Below, piece by piece: positions 1 to 6,231 of a DNA stretch of 7,812 nt. The position numbers were made by a program, and so were the translations under genes. The number at the start of each line of letters is the position of its first letter. Position 1 is the stretch's first letter. Source of the stretch: Candidatus Woesearchaeota archaeon (GTDB lineage Archaea; Nanobdellota; Nanobdellia; SCGC-AAA011-G17; VGLX01); the NCBI GenBank assembly GCA_016866645.1, contig VGLX01000051.1, positions 1 through 7,812 of the forward strand, read 5' to 3'. Under the pieces are notes generated by a model. That model worked only from the letters and a program-made list of their open reading frames with translations. It did not search any database and was not told where the DNA came from.

Positions 1-1
1 A

Positions 2-1297
2 GCAATGCTTGGTCAGCAGGTAGGCTATCACGAGCTTGATTTTAGGCATCCATTGCTGCCTGTTATGATCGCACCGTTCGCTCTTTTTGGTGAGTATTAC
101 GTCCTTTTGGCTAAAATGTTTATGTTGCTTGTTAATTCTGCATTTGTTTTGATAGCTTATTTTTTTGGGAAAAGGTTCAGCAGGAACATAGGCTTATTGT
201 CTGCTTTTCTTACAGCAGTTTGGCCGTATCATATCATGTCCAGCAGCTGGGTGATGACAGACGGCTTGGCAGCGATACTATTGACGCTTACTATCATGTT
301 TTACTTTGAAGGTTTTTTGCAAGAAAAGAAGAGCATGCTTTACTTGGGAGGATTCTTTTTAGGGTTGGCGATACTTGGAAAGATTACTAACCTTATGCTG
401 CCGATAATCTTAGCACCTTTAATATTGCTTAACCTAAGACATTTCTTGGCGGTTTTGAAAAGCTTTTGCATAGCATTCCTGGTTTTACTGCCGTATCTTA
501 TAGCTGAATACTTGTATTACGGTAATCCTTTACACGGGATGATTAAAGCTTTCGGGATAGGCAACGCGATAATGTCCTCACTGGGCCCGCAGCCTTTCAA
601 ACTGATAATTCTGGTGTTTTATGACTTTTTTGGGATTGTGCTTTCTTCTTTCATGATAGCCGGTGTTATCCTTTTCGCGAAAGACGAGGTGTTGCTAAAA
701 AAAGCCAAGGGCACTAAGAAGTTGGGTTTCTTCTGGTTGTATTGCTTCGCAGTGTTCGTCCCTTATTACGTATATGTCATCCATGAAGGCGCTACACCAA
801 TATGGTGGGATACTCAGCGCTTTTTACTGTCTTTCCTGCCTTTCGGGCTGTTGTTTGCTACGTATTTCATCGATACCGTTCTTGGAATGTTACATGCTCG
901 AATTAGGAAAGTGTTGCTCTTTTTCTTGATAATTCTTTTGCTTACAAGCTGGTCTGCGCAATACATGAGGTTCGCCCAGCCTGCTATAAGCCTGGAAGAT
1001 GGGTTGAGATATGCTACCAAAGAGTTAGGATTGTACCTCAAAGAAGACCCTGCTGATAGGTTCCTATGCCTCGGTAACTGTCCGCCATTAGCGTTTTATT
1101 CTGGCAAAAAAACGAGAATAGTCTACACTTTAGAAGACTTTAAGCTCAGCAGCGATGAAACCGGAGTAGTGTTTCTCAAATCAGGGGCAGATCTTGCGTT
1201 GGATTACCCTGTGAAAAGGTCGTTCTGTAGGGGAGAATGGTGCGGCTACTTATTAGAGAATGTTATAAGATACGATAATAATCATAAAAACAAATAG
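2..1297 (+). CDS. GT-C membrane glycosyltransferase (PMT/ArnT-like), 5' partial
   Basis: The frame is open to the left window edge, so the true start is probably upstream; the first in-window ATG is at 5 and gives 430 residues (numbering below). The protein is polytopic, with about eight to ten hydrophobic helices up to about residue 318, then a soluble C-terminal tail of about 110 residues. An R14-H15-P16 segment followed by P19 at the start of a helix resembles the conserved HPPL-type site after the first extracytoplasmic loop of GT39/ArnT-like enzymes. T85-D86 ahead of a long helix and the WWDTQR segment (267-272) before another helix also fit GT-C architecture. The family's first helix and its catalytic acidic residue are not visible and would lie upstream. 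GT-C enzymes transfer sugars from polyprenyl-phosphate donors outside the membrane; acceptor and sugar cannot be told. The GT2 gene that follows could supply a lipid-linked donor (inference). Confidence 0.75.
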   Translation, partial: AMLGQQVGYHELDFRHPLLPVMIAPFALFGEYYVLLAKMFMLLVNSAFVLIAYFFGKRFSRNIGLLSAFLTAVWPYHIMSSSWVMTDGLAAILLTLTIMFYFEGFLQEKKSMLYLGGFFLGLAILGKITNLMLPIILAPLILLNLRHFLAVLKSFCIAFLVLLPYLIAEYLYYGNPLHGMIKAFGIGNAIMSSLGPQPFKLIILVFYDFFGIVLSSFMIAGVILFAKDEVLLKKAKGTKKLGFFWLYCFAVFVPYYVYVIHEGATPIWWDTQRFLLSFLPFGLLFATYFIDTVLGMLHARIRKVLLFFLIILLLTSWSAQYMRFAQPAISLEDGLRYATKELGLYLKEDPADRFLCLGNCPPLAFYSGKKTRIVYTLEDFKLSSDETGVVFLKSGADLALDYPVKRSFCRGEWCGYLLENVIRYDNNHKNK

Positions 1298-1298
1298 A

Positions 1299-1307
1299 TT
1301 TAAATAG
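1299..1307 (+). promoter_or_regulatory. Candidate TATA box for the GT2 gene
   Basis: TTTAAATAG lies just after the stop of the GT-C gene and matches the archaeal TATA consensus. It would start transcription near 1326-1332, giving a leader of about 60 bases. A second AT-rich element, CTTTTAAAAAAG at 1338-1349, would give a much shorter leader and could be the real box. The choice between them is not resolved by sequence. Confidence 0.4.
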
Positions 1308-1387
1308 GAATATGTACCTAAAATTAATAAAGCAAAACTTTTAAAAAAGTGGTTTGATGAGGTATTTGAGTAAAAGGTGAACTAATA

Positions 1388-2707
1388 GTGGATATCCATA
1401 CAGTAATTACCGTCTTTAATGGATTCGGAAGAGGGATAGCAGATTTTTTACATCCCGTATTTAATTATTCCTTCTATGTCTTCTTATTTATAGCAATAGC
1501 CGCCTCAGCGGCGTATTACTTCATCTCCGTTTATGCTATATTCTTTGACAAGACTAAAAAAAAGCGTTATGAAGATCTTGATGAGGACAAGGCGCCGTTC
1601 GTAACGATACAGATACCGACTAAGAACGAAACAGTCGCTTTGAGATGCGCCCAGCACTGTTTAGAATTCGACTACCCTAAGAATAAGTATGAGATAATAA
1701 TCGGCGATGACAGCACAGAGAAGAAAATCTCAGCAGCGATTAGTAAATTCGCTAGGCAGCATAAGCAGGTAAAAGTCACTAGACGAGGCACCAATGAAGG
1801 GTATAAGGCCGGCAATCTCAACTATATGCTTAAGCATTCGAAAGGGGAGCTCATAGTGCTGTTTGACTCTGACTTCACACCAAGTGAAGATTTCTTAAGG
1901 CGGATAGTTGCGCCGTTCCAGCAGGATAAGAATCTCGGGGCTGTTCAGGCAAGGTGGAACTTCTTAAACCCTAACCAGAACTTAACATCTGTCCTAGGTT
2001 CTACTATAGTCTCAGTATTCCACCACATAACGCTGCCTTTCATAAACAGCCGCAGGAACATAACCTTTCTTTGCGGCTCGGCAGAAGCTGTGAGGAAAGA
2101 CGTTCTGATAAAGCTCGGCGGATGGGAAAGCGGCAGCCTGACAGAAGACATAGAGTACTCGTTGAGGCTTTTGAAAAACGGCTACAAGATAGACTACTTG
2201 GCTGACTTAGAATGCTACAGTGAAGTCCCTTACAAGCCGAAGGATTTGTACAAGCAGCAGAAACGGTGGGCCTACGGATTCGTCTCAGCTTTCAAAGAGC
2301 ATGGCAAGAGCATAATCACCAGCGAAAAACTTTCAGCCCAAGACAAGGCTTATATCAATTTCACATGGACGGGATACTTGTTATCTGTTTTATTGCTTTT
2401 GATGTTTGTTACAGGATTCTTAAGTTTCATAACTCATAGGCCGGAGGCTATGGACATACCTAAGTTCTTCTATGAGATGGGAAGGAACGCGTTGCTGTCT
2501 AGCGGGATAATCTTTGCCAGCGTTATCGCCCAGGTAAAAAGTAAGAATGCGAGAAGCTTACCTTCGATGTTTGCGTCATCATTCAGTTATGGATTAGTCG
2601 TCACTTATCATGTTAACATAGGGCTTTACAAAGTGTTGACTGGCAAGCCAATGCCTTGGTTCTTGCTGAACAAGCAGGGCAATGGTGATATGGGCCAAAA
2701 GAATTGA
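1388..2707 (+). CDS. Processive-type membrane glycosyltransferase, GT2 family
   Basis: A 439-residue GT2 enzyme of the cellulose/hyaluronan-synthase-like type. There is one N-terminal membrane helix (about 27-52), a cytoplasmic GT-A domain (about 70-300), then three further hydrophobic segments (about 326-348, 367-383, 395-416). Catalytic motifs are in the expected order: D107-D108 after the first strand, D160-S-D162 for nucleotide-sugar and metal binding, T252-E-D254 with the catalytic base, and Q290-QK-R293-W294 (QxxRW), which marks processive or polyprenyl-linked synthases. The start is GTG at 1388, chosen because AGGTGA (1375-1380) sits 7 bases upstream. It likely uses a UDP-sugar to build a polysaccharide or lipid-linked sugar; product specificity cannot be read from the motifs. 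It follows the GT-C gene by 90 bases and may work in the same envelope glycan pathway (inference). Confidence 0.88.
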   Translation: MDIHTVITVFNGFGRGIADFLHPVFNYSFYVFLFIAIAASAAYYFISVYAIFFDKTKKKRYEDLDEDKAPFVTIQIPTKNETVALRCAQHCLEFDYPKNKYEIIIGDDSTEKKISAAISKFARQHKQVKVTRRGTNEGYKAGNLNYMLKHSKGELIVLFDSDFTPSEDFLRRIVAPFQQDKNLGAVQARWNFLNPNQNLTSVLGSTIVSVFHHITLPFINSRRNITFLCGSAEAVRKDVLIKLGGWESGSLTEDIEYSLRLLKNGYKIDYLADLECYSEVPYKPKDLYKQQKRWAYGFVSAFKEHGKSIITSEKLSAQDKAYINFTWTGYLLSVLLLLMFVTGFLSFITHRPEAMDIPKFFYEMGRNALLSSGIIFASVIAQVKSKNARSLPSMFASSFSYGLVVTYHVNIGLYKVLTGKPMPWFLLNKQGNGDMGQKN

Positions 2708-2756
2708 CAAAAGTTCTAGTTCAAGCTTAATTAGCAAAAGGGGGCCTTGGAAGAAG

Positions 2757-3239
2757 ATGATGTGTGACCTTTGCGGCGAGGAGAAGCTTCATTTGTATAA
2801 GGCTTTGGTGGAAGGTTCTATAATGTCAGTTTGTGATAAGTGCAAGAAGTTCGGCGAAGTGCTCTCTATCGAGAGGCCTAAGGAAGGGCTGCCTAGGAAG
2901 GTTGTTAAGAAGCAGCAAGAAGTTAAGAAATCTGAAGAGGAAGTGGTGGAAGAGGTTATCGTTGAGGATTATGCTTCTAAGATCAAGTCTGCTCGCGAGG
3001 AGAGAAAGATGACCCAGGAGGAGCTGGGCAAGGCTGTTTCTGAGAAAGAGTCGATGATACAGAAGCTGGAATCGGGCCATATGATCCCGTCTATCGGGCT
3101 GGCTAAGAAGCTAGAGCAGTTCTTGAGGATAAGGCTTATCGAGAAGTATAAGGTCGCTAAGGATGATGCTAAGGGGATCGACTTTAAGGATGAGGCTGTC
3201 ACGATAGGGGACCTGATACGGCTGAGCAAGAAAAAATAA
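2757..3239 (+). CDS. MBF1-type zinc-ribbon/helix-turn-helix protein
   Basis: A 160-residue protein with the layout of archaeal multiprotein bridging factor 1. The N-terminal zinc ribbon has C3xxC6 and C26xxC29. A charged Lys/Glu linker (about 41-71) follows, then a Cro/cI-type HTH (about 72-130) with the MTQEELG helix (85-91), I101-Q102-K103-LESG and the I110-P111-S112 turn, and a short basic tail. In archaea MBF1 binds the small ribosomal subunit; in eukaryotes it bridges TBP and activators. The frame is also open from an ATG at 2682 that overlaps the GT2 gene, but those extra 25 residues are Ser/Lys-rich and the family begins right at the first CxxC, so ATG 2757 (or the adjacent 2760) is preferred. 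A GGGGG run at 2740-2744 is a distant ribosome-site candidate. Lys is almost always AAG and Glu often GAG, unlike the genes downstream. Confidence 0.9.
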   Translation: MMCDLCGEEKLHLYKALVEGSIMSVCDKCKKFGEVLSIERPKEGLPRKVVKKQQEVKKSEEEVVEEVIVEDYASKIKSAREERKMTQEELGKAVSEKESMIQKLESGHMIPSIGLAKKLEQFLRIRLIEKYKVAKDDAKGIDFKDEAVTIGDLIRLSKKK

Positions 3240-3275
3240 TTCTCTATTTGTCGTTACTTATTGGTAGTTACAAAA

Positions 3276-3291
3276 CGAAAGGTTTATATAG
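3276..3291 (+). promoter_or_regulatory. BRE/TATA promoter of the five-gene cassette
   Basis: CGAAAGG (3276-3282) followed directly by TTTATATAG (3283-3291) is a very good archaeal BRE plus TATA box. Transcription should begin near 3310-3316, 15 to 20 bases ahead of the ATG at 3331. The gene's leader is therefore short and has no well-placed Shine-Dalgarno; AAGGT at 3309-3313 is too far upstream. This is the only convincing promoter seen before 6199, so it probably drives all five genes to 6186. Confidence 0.75.
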
Positions 3292-3330
3292 TAAAAAACA
3301 CGAATAATAAGGTAATATACGCATCAAAAA

Positions 3331-3792
3331 ATGGAAAAAACCCTAAAAAACTGGACATTAATAGTATACTTTAACAAGCCTTGGTACGAAGAAGACTACC
3401 GATGGCACGGCAACCTTAAGATAGGGCTATTCTCACCAGAAGCGATACAAAAAGAAATACACCTAAACCCCTGGACAGTCAGAGGGGCAGGAGACATCAT
3501 GCTACTAAACGAAGTGATCAAAGAAAACTCACCGCTCTCAAACTATAAACCCATGCAAGCAGTAGAAGAAATATACACCAAACTAACAGAAGAGTGGGCG
3601 GATAAAAGCATAATACAAGAAGGATGGACCAAAGAGGATATCATCAAGAGATGCGAAAGTACATTAAAAGGAAAATGGTTCTTCCCAGACCACGCAATGA
3701 TTGAAGAGTTCAGAGCAAAATCATTATACGATGGAATAGAAGGACTTGTAGAAACTCTGAAACAAACATACAAACTACGAAATGGAGGATAA
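3331..3792 (+). CDS. Hypothetical protein, 153 aa, C-terminal Gly-Gly
   Basis: I do not recognise the family. The protein is soluble, with no signal peptide or membrane helix. It is rich in Trp (W8, W18, W25, W48, with more in the second half) and charged residues: an N-terminal part that could hold strands (WTLIVYF, about 8-14) and a mostly helical second half. It contains a single Cys and no recognisable nucleotide-binding or catalytic motif. It ends in L-R-N-G-G. It is first in a five-gene run, 2 bases before the next gene, behind a strong promoter. Codon use is strongly A-ending (Lys mostly AAA, Glu mostly GAA), in sharp contrast to MBF1 just upstream. The ATG at 3331 is the first in frame after the predicted transcription start. 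It is likely a real gene because of promoter, spacing and coding bias; its function is unknown. Confidence 0.75.
   Translation: MEKTLKNWTLIVYFNKPWYEEDYRWHGNLKIGLFSPEAIQKEIHLNPWTVRGAGDIMLLNEVIKENSPLSNYKPMQAVEEIYTKLTEEWADKSIIQEGWTKEDIIKRCESTLKGKWFFPDHAMIEEFRAKSLYDGIEGLVETLKQTYKLRNGG
3784..3788 (+). promoter_or_regulatory. Ribosome binding site inside the end of the upstream gene
   Basis: GGAGG lies 6 bases before the ATG at 3795 and inside the last two codons (GGA GGA) of the 153-aa gene. It supports the 3795 start and couples translation of the two genes. It also explains, at least in part, why the upstream protein ends in Gly-Gly. Confidence 0.7.
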
Positions 3793-3794
3793 AA

Positions 3795-4061
3795 ATGAGC
3801 TTAGTACAAAAATTATACACCAATGTTCGGGAAGCCAATCGAAGAGGCGTAGAAGAAATCAAATACGTGTTCATGAGCGAGGCATTGCGCGTCAGGCCTG
3901 CAGGCGATAAAAGCAAATTCGAGCTGGAACTACTTGATATCGCCCTTGCTTATATCTGGGGTGCAACGAATTCCAAAGGCTACAAGCATGAGCTGGAAGA
4001 ACGCGAGAAGATAGCATCATACTTTAAATCTTTGGGTTTGAACAATCTGAAAAAAAACTAA
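3795..4061 (+). CDS. Hypothetical small protein, 88 aa
   Basis: I do not recognise it. It is short, soluble and predicted largely helical: an N-terminal helix rich in Arg/Lys/Glu (about 2-33), a polar turn with P35-A-G-D (35-38), a hydrophobic helix (about 42-57, ending YIWGA), and a charged Lys/Glu helix to the end. There is no Cys, signal peptide or known motif. The start is well supported by GGAGG 6 bases upstream. It begins 2 bases after the 153-aa gene and stops 1 base before the JAMM-like gene, so it is in the same transcript and may be a partner subunit of a neighbour (inference). Its codons (GCG, CGC, GAG, CTG) are more G+C-rich than those of the first cassette gene. Confidence 0.72.
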   Translation: MSLVQKLYTNVREANRRGVEEIKYVFMSEALRVRPAGDKSKFELELLDIALAYIWGATNSKGYKHELEEREKIASYFKSLGLNNLKKN

Positions 4062-4062
4062 A

Positions 4063-4812
4063 ATGAACAAAAAACAAATCGCATACCAAATAGGAAGAAT
4101 CTACAACCAGAATTATGACTCGATACTAATCTTGAGTACTGGATACTTTACCTATAGGGCAATAGAGTCATTCATCAGAACTAAAGGCATCTTAGATATA
4201 CCATTAGGTATCTTTTTTGCTGCATCCTCGATTTTTTGCGGAATCAGAGCGTGTAAACTTACAAGCCTTAAGTCTGAAAAACATAGCGACATAAAGACGT
4301 TTAACAAAGCAAAAGAGAACTATCCCCTCGAGTATGCAGATAAAGTAATAATCGACGACAAACCAGGGTTAGAAAAGATTCTTGATAGAACATCCATGCA
4401 AGAGAAAAAAGAATGGGGGACTTTCCTCAAAGCACATGATGACAAAAACAGGGCAGTCATTCATCACATAGTCAGCCCTGACGATGCAGAAACTTCAGGC
4501 TTGGTAGTCAAACAAGAGGAACATCGTCTTTACGTCGACTGGGATATTGCAGAGAATAATGGGTGCAATGGCGGACATCACTACCATCCATCAAAAAACA
4601 GCTGGATCAACGCCATGGACTACACGATAAACCTTAATGATAGGACGGTTGCACCGAATAACTGGCTTAACATTTTAACGTTCAACATGCCCTCAGGCCC
4701 AGAAATCATAGGATTTAACAGGCAATATACTTACATACCAAAAGAAAAGAGCAACAAAGCAGAACTTGTAAAAGCTACACCAAAACAGATAATTAAATAC
4801 TTGAAAGATTAG
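4063..4812 (+). CDS. Membrane-anchored JAMM/MPN+-like protein
   Basis: A 249-residue protein with an N-terminal hydrophobic hairpin (about 19-36 and 44-62), a charged linker, then a domain (about 88-228) that I assign to the JAMM/MPN fold by motif. E117-W-G-T-F-L matches the first-strand Glu motif (ExxGxLxG type). GGH-H173-Y-H175-P176 matches GxxHxHP. Position 183 follows six residues later and D186 two after that, the exact HxHP-x6-S-xx-D spacing of JAMM zinc proteases. Position 183 is Asn, not the usual Ser that helps hold the transition state. The Zn ligands H173, H175, D186 and the general base E117 are all present, so metal binding looks intact while activity is uncertain. JAMM enzymes cleave isopeptide or peptide bonds, often ubiquitin-like tags. 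There is no clear ribosome site; it starts 1 base after the previous stop. A hairpin anchor would put the domain in the cytoplasm. Confidence 0.7.
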   Translation: MNKKQIAYQIGRIYNQNYDSILILSTGYFTYRAIESFIRTKGILDIPLGIFFAASSIFCGIRACKLTSLKSEKHSDIKTFNKAKENYPLEYADKVIIDDKPGLEKILDRTSMQEKKEWGTFLKAHDDKNRAVIHHIVSPDDAETSGLVVKQEEHRLYVDWDIAENNGCNGGHHYHPSKNSWINAMDYTINLNDRTVAPNNWLNILTFNMPSGPEIIGFNRQYTYIPKEKSNKAELVKATPKQIIKYLKD

Positions 4813-4823
4813 AAGAGAAAAAA

Positions 4824-5444
4824 ATGAAAGCACTCAAAAAAACGTTTTTAACATTAATCGCAGCGGCAGTCCTAGGCTCAGGCATGACAGGATGCGCCAT
4901 CACACCTAAGAATACGAAACCACAATACTTAGAATCAATAGTAGTAAACTCTGACGGCTCCGAATACAAAGCGTCAGGATTCAAAGCGCCAAGCTTGGAG
5001 AACTGCAAAGTCTTGCTGAAAGAATACGCCAAGATGCCTGAAGAGTCAATACCTCAAAGCTTCAAAGAGATGTATAAGACAAACAAGATAGGGGGTTACA
5101 ACCCCGGACAGTTCGCAGAAGACGAAGAGCACAACCTTGCTTATATTGTACAGTTCAAAAACAAACAAGGGATAATAATAGAAAAGTTCTATCACAAGAC
5201 ACACCCTTTCGCGTTCACGGTGAAAGAACTAGGCAAAACACCGTATACGATAATAGCTGAGAAAGTCAAAGGGCCCTACTGCTTAAAAATTCCTGGAGAA
5301 TTAAAGCACGAAACTTACGACACTAGCCATTGGCTGCTCAACCATCCTCAGCCTGACGACTTCAACCCATACACAGACGACCCGTTCCCAGAAAGAGACC
5401 CTGACTGGTACAAAGCCTGCGAATGGCACAAGAAAGAATCATGA
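4824..5444 (+). CDS. Putative lipoprotein of unknown family, 206 aa
   Basis: The N-terminus is a clear lipoprotein signal: basic M-K-A-L-K-K, a hydrophobic core (7-19) and a lipobox M21-T-G-C24, so Cys24 should be lipidated and the mature part (about 183 residues) displayed outside the membrane. The mature region has three more Cys (61, 153, 199), two of which could form a disulfide. It ends in a segment rich in Pro/Asp/Trp/His (about 168-202, with NHPQPDDF at 173-180 and DPDWY at 192-196), which looks like a small extracytoplasmic recognition domain. I recognise no catalytic motif. It lies 11 bases after the JAMM-like gene, and its TGA overlaps an ATG of the M23 gene (ATGA at 5441-5444), implying co-translation. 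Its signal peptide resembles that of the next protein in sequence and even in DNA. Confidence 0.8.
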   Translation: MKALKKTFLTLIAAAVLGSGMTGCAITPKNTKPQYLESIVVNSDGSEYKASGFKAPSLENCKVLLKEYAKMPEESIPQSFKEMYKTNKIGGYNPGQFAEDEEHNLAYIVQFKNKQGIIIEKFYHKTHPFAFTVKELGKTPYTIIAEKVKGPYCLKIPGELKHETYDTSHWLLNHPQPDDFNPYTDDPFPERDPDWYKACEWHKKES

Positions 5445-5449
5445 CAAAA

Positions 5450-6186
5450 ATGAAAACACTAAAAAACTATTAATCACAGCAGTAGCAGGGCTTGCTTTTG
5501 CGACTGTATGCACATCAAAACCTGAAATTCCAGCTAGGCAAGAGCCTAAACAAGTTGTTCAATCGTTCTCAACGAAACCAGAACCTAAACTAGAACAGAA
5601 AATACAAAATGATTACATTAACCTCATCCAGCCACAAACATTTCAACCTCCAAAAGAAGAAGACCTAGCAGGAAAGCTGCAATGGCCCTTGGATGATTTT
5701 AAGATAACACAAAGATTTGGAGAAAACAAAGGCCCGGACTATAAGGACGGTCATTTAGGCACTGACTTCATGTCTGAATTCGGAGCGCCTGTAAAAGCCG
5801 CAGCGAACGGAATAGTCGTAGCAAAAGGCACTGACGAGTGCCCAAACTTTGAACAACCCGACTGCAATTACAAATGGGGAAACTGGATAATGCTCTGGCA
5901 CCCAGACCTAAAAATACACACGGTCTACAGCCACCTGAAAGAGAAACCTTACAAAGAAATAAACGAAAAAGTATGGCAAGGCGAAACGATAGGCTATGAA
6001 GGTGGCTCAGGATACCAACTTAAACTATGGTCAGACGGACGCATAACACAGAGCATAGGGGACTCGGATGTGCATCACTTAGATTTCATGGTGGGCGTCT
6101 TCAATATCTACAAAACCTTTGAAGGAAAGATCGACCTCCAGTTCATAAAACTATACGACCCACTGAAGATATTACCCCCTAAATAA
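5450..6186 (+). CDS. Exported M23-family metallopeptidase, frameshifted near its start
   Basis: The M23 domain reads in one frame from the 5460s to 6186, but that frame has no usable start before a TTG at 5689, inside the domain. The ATGs at 5441 and 5450 are one frame off and stop at 5471-5473. Joining frames at the A6 run 5461-5466 (one extra A) gives 245 residues: a perfect signal peptide M-K-T-L-K-K...A-F-A-T-V-C21, a Pro/Gln/Lys-rich linker (22-77), then the M23 domain. C21 sits in a weak lipobox (Val at -1); A16-F-A18 is an alternative signal-peptidase I site. Domain motifs are H102-L-G-T-D106, Y160-S-H162-L and H210-L-D212-F. M23 peptidases cut glycyl or cross-link bonds in peptidoglycan. 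The last zinc ligand, normally His of HLHF, is Asp212. ATG 5450 aligns with the sister lipoprotein's start; 5441 (ATGA overlap) is the alternative. Confidence 0.75.
5461..5467 (+). other. A-AAA-AAC heptamer at the frame junction of the M23 gene
   Basis: In the frame of ATG 5441/5450 the bases read ct-A AAA AAC, an exact X-XXY-YYZ slippery heptamer. A -1 slip here enters the M23 frame at codon CTA (5467-5469). The same place in the neighbouring lipoprotein gene carries A7 and is in frame. It may be a recoding site, a phase-variable tract, or a one-base deletion. Confidence 0.6.
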
Positions 6187-6198
6187 GAAAAACAAAAA

Positions 6199-6208
6199 CT
6201 TATATATT
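6199..6208 (+). promoter_or_regulatory. TATA box of the methyltransferase gene (leaderless mRNA)
   Basis: CTTATATATT, preceded by an A-rich BRE-like stretch, is centred about 28 bases before the ATG at 6232. Archaeal transcription starts about 25-30 bases from the box, so the mRNA should begin at or within a few bases of the start codon. AGGG at 6228-6231 abuts the ATG and is too close to act as a ribosome site, which fits leaderless translation. Confidence 0.7.
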
Positions 6209-6231
6209 CTAAACCACGTTAGTATTAAGGG

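Noticed and set aside
2682..2756. An earlier ATG at 2682 extending MBF1 by 25 residues.
   Set aside because: The extension overlaps the GT2 gene, is Ser/Lys-rich and non-family-like; MBF1 proteins begin at the first CxxC.
2826..3229. Minus-strand open frames opposite MBF1.
   Set aside because: The products are Leu- and Ser-rich reflections of AAG/GAG codons; no start signals or motifs.
3240..3275. T-rich stretch after MBF1 as a terminator.
   Set aside because: T runs are short and interrupted and there is no stem-loop; too weak to call.
5689..6186. A TTG start at 5689 for the M23 gene, giving 165 residues.
   Set aside because: It lies inside the domain's first strand (W-P-L-D-D-F), has no ribosome site, and discards a clear in-frame linker and signal peptide upstream; it is an artefact of the frame break.
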